Source: Pseudomonadota bacterium (GTDB taxonomy: Bacteria > Pseudomonadota > Alphaproteobacteria > Caulobacterales > Caulobacteraceae). From it: DNA of 6,057 bases. The notes under the pieces are model-generated. The model searched no databases, was not told the origin of the DNA, and saw only the letters and a program-made list of their open reading frames with translations. The stretch covers positions 1 to 6,057 of the forward strand of contig JAEYUE010000086.1 of assembly GCA_023433655.1 (NCBI GenBank), written 5' to 3'. Both the position numbers and the translations under genes were made by a program. The stretch's first letter is position 1. Every line of letters begins with the position of its first letter. Below are positions 1-5,064 of this stretch, in pieces.

Positions 1-298
1 TGTAGGACGGGTGGTTGTGGCTCTCCATCTTGAAGATGCAGGCGTCGCCGTCGTCGATGTCGATGACCCCGGCGTTCTCGCCCGGCCCGCAGATCACCCG
101 CGGTCCCTTGGTCGGGAACTTGCCCAGGTGGATCTTCGACGACTTGTAGGAGCAGTGCTCCGACCACATCACCGAGAAGACGCCCAGTTCGACCTGGTTC
201 GGCTCCCGGCCCAGCCGGTCGAGGACGACCTGATATTCGTTCGGGGCGAGGCCGTATTCGGCGGCCAGTTCGGCCATGGTCTTCTGGGGAGCGCTCAT
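1..298 (-). CDS. purL: PurL, phosphoribosylformylglycinamidine synthase large subunit, N-terminal part (cut by window edge)
   Basis: This is the first 99 residues of the ATP-dependent synthetase subunit of the PurSQL complex. The complex converts formylglycinamide ribonucleotide plus glutamine to formylglycinamidine ribonucleotide in cytosolic purine synthesis. The translation starts MSAPQKTMAELAAEYGL and carries the family landmarks WSEHCSYKSSK (about residues 45-55), GPGENAGV (71-78) and KMESHNHPS (90-98). The His residues of the last motif lie in the ATP/FGAM-site region. The small form of PurL is about 730 residues, so most of the gene lies beyond position 1. The start at 298 is supported by a GAGG Shine-Dalgarno (306-309) seven bases upstream and by homologous PurL N-termini. 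Its head-to-head neighbour is the small acidic gene at 399, which leaves a 100-bp divergent region. No small-subunit gene (purS or purQ) is directly adjacent. Confidence 0.97.
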   Translation of the reverse strand, partial: MSAPQKTMAELAAEYGLAPNEYQVVLDRLGREPNQVELGVFSVMWSEHCSYKSSKIHLGKFPTKGPRVICGPGENAGVIDIDDGDACIFKMESHNHPSY

Positions 299-345
299 GG
301 CCGCGCCTCATAGCCGCAGACGGCCCGCGTGTCAGCCGTCGCGGC

Positions 346-370
346 GGAACATCGTCGCCGCGCCGCCATT
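346..370 (+). promoter_or_regulatory. Putative EcfG/SigT-type stress promoter upstream of the 399-784 gene pair
   Basis: GGAAC at 346-350 is followed after exactly 16 bases by CATT (367-370). The alphaproteobacterial general stress sigma factor (EcfG, called SigT in Caulobacter) recognises GGAAC-N16/17-CGTT, so the -35 is perfect and the -10 has one mismatch. The -10 ends 28 bases before the start codon at 399, leaving a short leader with the Shine-Dalgarno. An element of the same spacing precedes the gene at 1696. It is an inference from motif and position; GGAAC alone occurs about ten times on this strand by chance. Confidence 0.5.
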
Positions 371-375
371 GAATC
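371..375. other. GANTC (CcrM-type) methylation site next to the putative -10 element
   Basis: GAATC at 371-375 matches GANTC, the target of the cell-cycle methyltransferase CcrM in alphaproteobacteria. It abuts the putative -10 element. By eye only four GANTC sites occur in the window (371, 1077, 4421, 5513), and this is the only one outside a gene. Whether methylation affects transcription here is unknown. Confidence 0.4.
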
Positions 376-398
376 CTCCAGAGCCACAGGAGGCCGCC

Positions 399-545
399 AT
401 GACGGACCAGCCCATCGACCCCGCCGCCACGCCCGAAGACCCGGACGCGCCTGAAATCGCCGCCGACGACGCCGGGGCGAGCGCCGTCGCCGAGCGCGCG
501 GCGAAACAGGCCGCCAACGACGACCGGCAGGGGGAGGGGATCTGA
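399..545 (+). CDS. Small acidic low-complexity protein, 48 residues, unknown function
   Basis: I do not recognise a family. The protein (MTDQPIDPAATPEDPDAP at its start) has 12 Asp/Glu against 3 Lys/Arg. It is rich in Ala, Pro and Asp, and has no Cys, Trp, Tyr, Phe or Leu, so it is probably cytosolic and intrinsically disordered. A strong AGGAGG (388-393) lies five bases before the ATG, and this decides the start; the reading frame stays open upstream to 276, but that part lies over purL and has no such signal. Its TGA overlaps the ATG of the next gene by one base (TGATG, 543-547), suggesting translational coupling. An EcfG-like promoter lies upstream, which would make it a stress-induced hydrophilic protein; this role is inferred only from promoter and composition. 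Confidence 0.7.
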   Translation: MTDQPIDPAATPEDPDAPEIAADDAGASAVAERAAKQAANDDRQGEGI

Positions 546-784
546 TGGCCCGCACCGGCTCCGAAACCACGCCGACCCAGCCCGACCACCAGCAGATGGA
601 CCGCTCCAACGATCCGGAGATCACCCGGGCCATGGACGCGGCCGCGCCGGAGCTGGCCATGGCCAGCCGGCAGCGGCTGACCGGCTCGGCCACGGGCGTC
701 GGCAGCGTCGGCTTCGACGAGGACGGCGCTTTCGACGTGGGCGATCCCGACCGCGATCCGCGCGACCACCCCGAGGCGGACTAG
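545..784 (+). CDS. Small acidic protein, 79 residues, unknown function, second gene of a coupled pair
   Basis: This gene is read from the same presumed transcript as the 48-residue protein, with a 1-nt stop/start overlap. It has its own Shine-Dalgarno (GGAGGGG, 533-539) five bases upstream. The protein is polar, with a Gln/Asp-rich N-terminal half, a Met/Ala-rich stretch around residues 28-42, a Gly/Ser/Val linker and a strongly acidic tail (residues 57-79, about half Asp/Glu). It has no signal peptide, membrane segment or cysteine, and I recognise no known domain. Its TAG (782-784) shares the palindrome CTAG with the stop of the convergent TspO-like gene, so the two coding regions overlap by four bases. 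The good ribosome-binding site and the coupling argue that it is real; a function cannot be given. Confidence 0.68.
   Translation: MARTGSETTPTQPDHQQMDRSNDPEITRAMDAAAPELAMASRQRLTGSATGVGSVGFDEDGAFDVGDPDRDPRDHPEAD
781..784. other. CTAG palindrome serving as stop codons on both strands
   Basis: CTAG at 781-784 reads TAG on the plus strand (782-784, end of the 79-residue protein gene) and TAG on the minus strand (783-781, end of the TspO-like gene). The two genes therefore overlap tail to tail by four bases, with no room for a terminator between them. Confidence 0.9.
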
Positions 785-1584
785 CGGGCGTCCGCCCGCT
801 CCACCCCGGGCCGCAGCCGGAAGGTCAGGATCACCGCCGCGATCAGCACCGCCACGGACGCCGCCAAGGCGACATAGGCCAGCGGCGGATTGCGCTCCAT
901 CTCGGTCGCGAACGCCCCCAGCAGGCCCCAGGCTATGGGCAGGGCGTAGGCCAGCATGCGCAGCCGCCAGGTCACGAACAGCGCCAGCAGCACCACCGCC
1001 GCGACGGCGACGACCGCCCACCCGGTCGGGCTCAGCGCCGCGGGCAGGGCCTCGTTGCCGGTCGCCACGGTCAGAAGATTCACCGGCGACGCCACCGTCA
1101 GCCAGCCGGCCAGCATCGCCAGGGGCCAGACCACCAGCCAGCGGTCCCGGTCGCTCCGCCCCAGCGCCCGGATGGCGTCGGCGTTATGGAGGAGGGGCAG
1201 CAGGAGCGCGATCAGCGAGCCGAAGATCAGCACCACCGTCGCCACCTCCCAGTCGAAGCCGGCGGCGACCACCCACCAGCCGATGCCCAGCAACGCGGCC
1301 GCCGACGGCCAGCCGAAGCGATGGATCAGCAGGCTTTCGCCGGTCTGCGGCAGGGCCTGCCGGACCGCGTAGGCCAGCAGGCCGAGATAGATCACCCCCC
1401 AGATCGAAAAGGCGTAGCCGGCGACCCTCAGGGTCTCGTCGCTGTCCGCCGAAAACTCGGCCGGCGACTGCCCCCAGCCGAGCCACTGCTGCGTCCAGCC
1501 GATGGCGATGGCGAAGATGGCCGAGGCCAGCACGACCAGGCGTCGGGTCGTCTGGGCGGGGGTCGGACGGACGATCGAGGACAT
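781..1584 (-). CDS. TspO/MBR-like tryptophan-rich integral membrane protein
   Basis: The product has 267 residues with seven or eight hydrophobic segments, roughly at residues 15-34, 55-76, 93-112, 115-133, 147-166, 188-207, 210-225 and 235-255. It contains 14 tryptophans. The motif AGYAFSIWGVIYLGLLAYAV (residues 55-74) is typical of long proteins annotated as tryptophan-rich sensory protein, which are related to the five-helix TspO/MBR family (about 160 residues) but longer. TspO proteins bind porphyrins and similar ligands; the ligand here is unknown, and the assignment to the long subgroup rests on recalled sequence character. GGAG (1590-1593) five bases before the ATG supports the start. 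The leader of this mRNA can fold around the Shine-Dalgarno (1592-1638). It converges on the 545-784 gene and diverges from the 1696 gene. Confidence 0.75.
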   Translation of the reverse strand: MSSIVRPTPAQTTRRLVVLASAIFAIAIGWTQQWLGWGQSPAEFSADSDETLRVAGYAFSIWGVIYLGLLAYAVRQALPQTGESLLIHRFGWPSAAALLGIGWWVVAAGFDWEVATVVLIFGSLIALLLPLLHNADAIRALGRSDRDRWLVVWPLAMLAGWLTVASPVNLLTVATGNEALPAALSPTGWAVVAVAAVVLLALFVTWRLRMLAYALPIAWGLLGAFATEMERNPPLAYVALAASVAVLIAAVILTFRLRPGVERADAR

Positions 1585-1591
1585 GCGGGCT

Positions 1592-1638
1592 CCAAGCGCG
1601 GCGGTTCAGCACACACTACGCGCCGCGAGGCGGCTTGG
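1592..1638 (-). promoter_or_regulatory. Possible leader hairpin overlapping the ribosome-binding site of the TspO-like gene
   Basis: CCAAGC (1592-1597) and GCTTGG (1633-1638) are complementary, as are the adjoining GCGGCG (1598-1603) and CGCCGC (1621-1626). Together they give a 12-bp stem with a 6-base bulge (1627-1632) and a 17-base loop. In the minus-strand transcript the 3' arm ends in the GG of the GGAG Shine-Dalgarno, so folding could limit translation. GC-rich DNA yields such stems by chance, so the call is tentative. Confidence 0.25.
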
Positions 1639-1650
1639 TTCATCCGCCCC

Positions 1651-1675
1651 GGAACCGGCGCCCTCGGGGTGGGTT
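1651..1675 (+). promoter_or_regulatory. Putative EcfG/SigT-type stress promoter upstream of the gene at 1696
   Basis: GGAAC (1651-1655, in GGAACC) is separated by 16 bases from GGTT (1672-1675). This matches the EcfG consensus GGAAC-N16/17-CGTT except for one base of the -10. The element ends 20 bases before the start codon. Spacing and placement mirror the element at 346-370. Of the roughly ten GGAAC occurrences on this strand, only these two have TT at the right distance, and both are intergenic. Confidence 0.55.
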
Positions 1676-1695
1676 GTCCGGAAAAGGAGACCGCC

Positions 1696-1956
1696 ATGGC
1701 CGACACGCCCGAACGCCCCGAGGAAACCCCCGTCTTCGAGACCGACGTGGTCCAGGCCGATCGCGCCCGCGAGCAGGGCCTCGGCGTCGGCGAGCGCGAG
1801 CTCAGGGCCCAGCGCGATCCCGGCGGGGTCTCCACGCCGGACGTCGAGCCCGGCGAGGAAGAGGCGTCCGCCGCCTCGGACTTCCTGGACCAGACCTCGG
1901 GCGTTCAGCCGGCCCGCGAGGATACGCAGCGCACTCCGCCGCCCGGCGAGCGCTAG
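1696..1956 (+). CDS. Small acidic disordered protein, 86 residues, unknown function
   Basis: The start is fixed by AAGGAG (1684-1689) six bases before the ATG; the frame is open further upstream to 1186, but that part runs antisense through the TspO-like gene and is a shadow. The protein (MADTPERPEETPVFETDV at its start) is highly charged, with an excess of Glu/Asp over Arg. It is rich in Pro, Gly and Ala and has no Cys, Trp, Tyr or Lys. A Glu-rich patch near residues 51-56 and a Pro/Arg tail suggest an intrinsically disordered cytosolic protein. No family is recognised. The EcfG-like promoter 45 bases upstream hints at induction in the general stress response. Its stop shares a CTAG palindrome with the stop of the convergent acetyltransferase gene. 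Confidence 0.72.
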   Translation: MADTPERPEETPVFETDVVQADRAREQGLGVGERELRAQRDPGGVSTPDVEPGEEEASAASDFLDQTSGVQPAREDTQRTPPPGER

Positions 1957-1960
1957 CGCT
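1949..1960. other. Perfect 12-bp palindrome holding both stop codons of a convergent gene pair
   Basis: AGCGCTAGCGCT is its own reverse complement. Its central CTAG (1953-1956) supplies TAG to the plus-strand small gene and TAG to the minus-strand acetyltransferase gene, a four-base tail-to-tail overlap of the same kind as at 781-784. Confidence 0.85.
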
Positions 1961-2504
1961 TCACCCGCGCCGGATTGCCGACGGCGGTCGCGCCCGCCGG
2001 CACGTCGCGCGTCACCACGGCGCCGGCGCCGATGACCGCATCGTCCCCGATCGTCACGCCCGGCAGGATCAGCGCCCCGCCGCCGATCCAGACATTGCAT
2101 CCGATCACGACGGGCCGCCCGAACTCCACACCCGCGGCTCGCTCCGCGGGGTCGCGCGGATGGTCCGCGGTCAGGATCTGCACGCCCGGCCCGACCTGGG
2201 TCTGGTCGCCGATATCGACCTCGCAGACGTCCAGGACCACGCAGTTGAAGTTCAGGAACACGCCGCGGCCGAGCCGGATGTTGTAGCCGTAGTCGCAGTG
2301 GAACGGCGGCCGCACCACCACGCCTTCGCCGACCTCGCCCAGCCGCTGCCGCAACAGGTCCAGCCGGGTCGCCGGCGTCGCCGCCAGCGCCGCGTTGTAG
2401 CGCACCATCCAGTGTTTTGCCGCGCTCTGGTCGGCTTGAAGCTCGGGGTCGCCCGGGTCGTAGGGCAGGCCCGAGATCATCTTCTGGCGTTCGCTCATGA
2501 ACAT
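1953..2504 (-). CDS. Maltose/galactoside O-acetyltransferase-like left-handed beta-helix enzyme
   Basis: This is a cytosolic acetyl-CoA-dependent sugar O-acetyltransferase of the Maa/LacA/NodL family, which moves acetyl to a sugar hydroxyl; the substrate is not evident. Counted from the start at 2504 there are 183 residues, the same length as E. coli Maa. The N-terminal maltose-acetyltransferase segment (SERQKMISGLPYDPGDPEL) is followed by a hexapeptide-repeat coil, with IGDQTQVGPGV, PVVIGCNVWIGGGALILPGV and IGDDAVIGAGAVV as clear turns. The expected catalytic His is His115 in ILTADHPRDP, the number used for LacA. An AGAAGGGG sequence (2512-2519) seven bases upstream supports the start at 2504; ATGs at 2498 and 2543 are alternatives. 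It lies 65 bases after purQ on the same strand, so it could be co-transcribed with it. Confidence 0.92.
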   Translation of the reverse strand: MFMSERQKMISGLPYDPGDPELQADQSAAKHWMVRYNAALAATPATRLDLLRQRLGEVGEGVVVRPPFHCDYGYNIRLGRGVFLNFNCVVLDVCEVDIGDQTQVGPGVQILTADHPRDPAERAAGVEFGRPVVIGCNVWIGGGALILPGVTIGDDAVIGAGAVVTRDVPAGATAVGNPARVKR

Positions 2505-2569
2505 GGCCGGGCCCCTTCTGGCGTCCGGCGAGTTCGGCCGCATCGGCGGCTCCGGTCAAGCCCGGTCTG

Positions 2570-3232
2570 TCAGGCCGCCGCGAAGATGCTGCGGAACAGG
2601 ACGGCGCCGTCGGCCGAGCCGAGTTCCTCCTCGAAGGCCCGGTCGGGGTGGGGCATCATGCCCAGCACGTTGCCGCGGGCGTTCTGGAGGCCGGCGATGT
2701 CGGCGACCGAGCCGTTCGGATTGTCGACGTAGCGGAACACCACCTGGCCCTCGCCCTCGATGCGGGCCAGGGTCTCGGCGTCGCAGAAATAGTTCCCGTC
2801 GCCGTTGCCCTGCGTCATGACCACCTCGCGCTGGCCCTGGTAGCCGGAGGTGAAGCGGGTCTGGCCGTTGGCCACCTGCAGGGAGATCGGCTTGCAAACG
2901 TATTTCAGCCCGGCGTTGCGCAGCAGGGCGCCCGGCAGCATCCCGGCCTCGCACAGGATCTGGAAGCCGTTGCAGATGCCGACCACGGCCACGCCGTCGT
3001 CGGCGGCCTTCTTCACCGCCTGCATCACTGGCGACAGGGCCGCCATGGCCCCGCAGCGCAGGTAGTCGCCGTAGGAGAAGCCGCCCGGCAGGACGATCAG
3101 GTCCAGCCCCTTGGGCAGCTCCGTCTCCTGGTGCCAGACCATCTCGACGGCCTCGCCCGTCGAGCGTTCGATGGCGACCTTGCAGTCGCGGTCGCAGTTG
3201 GAACCGGGGAAGACGATGACGGCGGCGCTCAT
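2570..3232 (-). CDS. purQ: PurQ, phosphoribosylformylglycinamidine synthase glutaminase subunit
   Basis: PurQ is the 220-residue class I glutamine amidotransferase subunit that supplies ammonia to PurL in the PurSQL complex. The translation begins MSAAVIVFPGSNCDRDC. It has the oxyanion-region motif LPGGFSYGDYLR (48-59), the nucleophile Cys87 in GICNGFQ, and the triad His195 in MMPHPDRAFE. The third triad position, usually Glu in HPE, is Asp197 here. Length is normal for bacterial PurQ. The Shine-Dalgarno is modest (AAGG within 3240-3246). Unlike many genomes, purS does not lie just upstream: it sits 2 kb away next to purC. The 126-bp region before purQ is shared with the divergent protease gene, so purQ probably has its own promoter there. 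Confidence 0.97.
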   Translation of the reverse strand: MSAAVIVFPGSNCDRDCKVAIERSTGEAVEMVWHQETELPKGLDLIVLPGGFSYGDYLRCGAMAALSPVMQAVKKAADDGVAVVGICNGFQILCEAGMLPGALLRNAGLKYVCKPISLQVANGQTRFTSGYQGQREVVMTQGNGDGNYFCDAETLARIEGEGQVVFRYVDNPNGSVADIAGLQNARGNVLGMMPHPDRAFEEELGSADGAVLFRSIFAAA

Positions 3233-3358
3233 GGCGCGGCCCTTTAGCAGCGTTCGGCGGCGATGTCAGGGCGCCGCAACGCCGGGAAGATGACCGCCAA
3301 TTAACTTCGCCGTCCGCCTTCCCGATGACAGGGTGCGCCGACCCGTCTGAGGACTTCC
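3233..3358. promoter_or_regulatory. Divergent intergenic region between purQ and the protease gene, with repeats
   Basis: This 126-bp stretch must hold the start signals of both flanking genes if neither is read from elsewhere. An imperfect direct repeat, CGATGTCAGGG (3261-3271, then CGCCG) and CGATGACAGGG (3323-3333, then TG and CGCCG), recurs at a 62-bp interval. A 7-bp inverted repeat, CGGGAAG (3283-3289) and CTTCCCG (3318-3324), surrounds the only AT-rich patch (aattaa, 3299-3304). I could not fit a confident -35/-10 pair on either strand. Confidence 0.4.
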
Positions 3359-4576
3359 ATGCGCCTGATCCTGCTCGCCGCGGCCGCGTCGGTCGCGGCT
3401 CTCCTCCCCGCCGCCGCCATCGCCCAGAGTACGCCGTGGTCCGGTCCCGCCGCGATCCGCGCCGCCGGCCGCGCCGACGACCCGATGCTCTCCGGCATGC
3501 TCGCCGCCTATGAGATGCGCGACGACGAGGCGGTCGCCCGGCTCACCGCCTTTTTGTCCGGGGGCCCCTCAGACGCCCAGGCGCGCCGGGCGGCCCGCTC
3601 GACCCTGGCGGCGGTTCACCTGCGCAACGGCGCCTATGCGGAGGCCGCGGCCCTGCTCGAAATCGCCGTCCCGGAGTTCGAGGCGGCCTCGCCGGAACGA
3701 CGCGGGGTCGAGCAAACCCTCGCCGTGGCGCGCGCGCTCGCCGGCGCCCCGCCCCAACGTCGGGCCTCCCTGACGCCCGGCGCGGTGACCTTCGTCCGCG
3801 ACATGGCCGGTCTCCCGCGCGTACCGCTGACCATCAACGGCCAGATGCGCGAATATGTCTTCGACACGGGCGCCAACCTGTCCGTGGTGACCGAGACCCA
3901 GGCGGCGGAGCTCGGCCTCGAGATGCTGGGCCAGACGGCTGGCGTCGGCAGCATCACCCAGGACGCCGCCCCCGCGCAGATCGCCCTCGCCCGCCGCCTG
4001 ACCATCGGCGACCTTGAGTTCGAGAACGTCGTCTTCCTGGTCATGCCGGACGCCAATCTCAGCTTCGCCAACGGCGCCTATGTCATCCCGGGCATCCTCG
4101 GCTTTCCGGTGATCTCGCGCATGGAGCCGGTTTCCGTCGCAGACGGCCAGGTGGCGTGGGCCCCCAGCGCCGGACCGGTCGCCGACCGCGACCTCTACGT
4201 CGACGGCCTGACGCCCCGGGTCTACGGCCATGTCGCCGGAGGTCCGGCCGCTCCCTTCGCACTCGACACCGGCGCCAACCTCACCAGCCTGCGACCGGCG
4301 GCGCTGGTCGACCGGCCTGAACTCGCCGGCGCGGCCGTGGCGCAGACCCACAGCGTCGGCTCCGCGGGCGGCGTCCGACAGGTCGAGGCGCAGCGCTTGC
4401 CGACCGTCGGCCTGCGCTTCGATTCGGTCGAGATCACCCTCTCGAACGTCGCCGTGGCCGGCGAGATGTCCGGTGGCGACGACCTCCACGGCCGCCTGGG
4501 TCAGGACGTGCTCTCGCGTGGTTACGTCATCGACTTCCCGGCCGGCGATTTCGCCCTCCTGACCGAGGCGCCGTAA
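3359..4576 (+). CDS. Exported retropepsin-like aspartic protease with two DTGAN motifs and a helical-repeat N-domain
   Basis: The 405-residue product has a Sec signal peptide (residues 1-22, cleavage likely after AIA), so it acts in the periplasm or outside. Residues about 45-130 look like TPR-type helical repeats (HLRNGAYAEAAALLEIAVPE). Two retropepsin-like lobes follow. Lobe 1 has FDTGANLS (catalytic Asp169) and the later hydrophobic-Gly motif PGILGFPV (244-251). Lobe 2 has LDTGANLT (Asp303) and GRLGQDVL (378-385). Retroviral-type proteases normally need two copies of a single-motif chain, so this protein may form a pepsin-like active site within one chain. Caulobacter PerP is a known single-motif periplasmic relative. 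TGAGGA (3348-3353) five bases before the ATG supports the start. The substrate is unknown. It diverges from purQ and converges on the PEBP gene with a 9-base gap. Confidence 0.9.
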   Translation: MRLILLAAAASVAALLPAAAIAQSTPWSGPAAIRAAGRADDPMLSGMLAAYEMRDDEAVARLTAFLSGGPSDAQARRAARSTLAAVHLRNGAYAEAAALLEIAVPEFEAASPERRGVEQTLAVARALAGAPPQRRASLTPGAVTFVRDMAGLPRVPLTINGQMREYVFDTGANLSVVTETQAAELGLEMLGQTAGVGSITQDAAPAQIALARRLTIGDLEFENVVFLVMPDANLSFANGAYVIPGILGFPVISRMEPVSVADGQVAWAPSAGPVADRDLYVDGLTPRVYGHVAGGPAAPFALDTGANLTSLRPAALVDRPELAGAAVAQTHSVGSAGGVRQVEAQRLPTVGLRFDSVEITLSNVAVAGEMSGGDDLHGRLGQDVLSRGYVIDFPAGDFALLTEAP

Positions 4577-4585
4577 TCCCGGGTC

Positions 4586-5050
4586 TCAGCCCCTGTTTTC
4601 GTAGGTGGCGGTGATCGACGCTTTCGCCAGCGTGTGGAAGTGCAGGTTGAAGCCGAACACCGCGCCCGAATTGTCGGGCGTCACGTCCAGCGTCTCCGTG
4701 TCCACAGCGAACACCGTGAAGATGTACCGGTGCGGCCCGTGACCCGGCGGGGGGGCGGCCCCGCCGAACCCGGTCTCGCCATAGTCGGTGCGCCCCTCGA
4801 CCGACCCCGCCGGCATCGGGCCGCCCGTCGGCAGTTCGGTCACGTCGGCGGGAATGTTGGCCACCGTCCAGTGCCAGAAGCCCGAGCCCGTCGGCGCGTC
4901 GGGGTCGTAGCAGGTGACGGCGTAGCTCTTCGTCCCCTCCGGCGCGTCCGACCACCTCAGATGCGGCGAGGTGTTCCCCCTGGCCTTGACCTGGCCGTCT
5001 GGCAGCCCGCCGCCGTCGCGGATGTCGTTGGAGGTGAGGGTGAAGGTCAT
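4586..5050 (-). CDS. YbhB/YbcL-type PEBP (Raf kinase inhibitor-like) protein
   Basis: The 154-residue protein belongs to the phosphatidylethanolamine-binding protein family; bacterial members are small ligand-pocket proteins of mostly unknown role. The family signatures are clear: SPHLRWSDAPEGTKSYAV (28-45), the pocket motif YDPDAPTGSGFWHW (48-61), the GHGPHRYIFTVFAV segment (103-116), and a C-terminal HTLAKASITATYENRG. There is no signal peptide, so a cytosolic location is expected. Length fits the bacterial group (150-190 residues). AGGAGGA (5057-5063) six bases before the ATG fixes the start, and a 6-bp inverted repeat lies immediately upstream. It is 56 bases downstream of the small membrane protein gene on the same strand and may belong to the purC-purS transcript. 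Confidence 0.93.
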   Translation of the reverse strand: MTFTLTSNDIRDGGGLPDGQVKARGNTSPHLRWSDAPEGTKSYAVTCYDPDAPTGSGFWHWTVANIPADVTELPTGGPMPAGSVEGRTDYGETGFGGAAPPPGHGPHRYIFTVFAVDTETLDVTPDNSGAVFGFNLHFHTLAKASITATYENRG

Positions 5051-5064
5051 GGCGCGTCCTCCTG

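Noticed and set aside
332..1021. Minus-strand open frame of 229 residues
   Set aside because: It overlaps purL's upstream region, both small plus-strand genes and the end of the TspO-like gene in another frame. Its product is Gly/Ala/Arg-rich, as expected of a shadow in GC-rich DNA, and it lacks a ribosome-binding site.
2537..2550. GCCGC-atcg-GCGGC hairpin between purQ and the acetyltransferase gene as a terminator
   Set aside because: The stem is only five pairs and no T-run follows on the minus strand. It also lies in very GC-rich DNA, so an intrinsic terminator cannot be supported.
1606..2559. Minus-strand open frame of 317 residues
   Set aside because: It is an Arg/Gly/Ala-rich frame shift-mate of the acetyltransferase gene, and the real protein in the neighbouring frame has clear family motifs.
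1635..2732. Plus-strand open frame of 365 residues
   Set aside because: It runs antisense through the acetyltransferase and purQ genes and has no recognisable protein features; it is a GC-rich shadow.
3197..3225. GGAACC inside purQ as another EcfG-type promoter
   Set aside because: No TT is found 16-17 bases downstream, and it lies antisense within a coding region with no gene start nearby in that direction.
3569..4489. Minus-strand open frame of 306 residues opposite the protease gene
   Set aside because: The sense strand encodes a well-supported protease with two active-site motifs. The antisense product is His/Arg/Gly-rich without any family signature.
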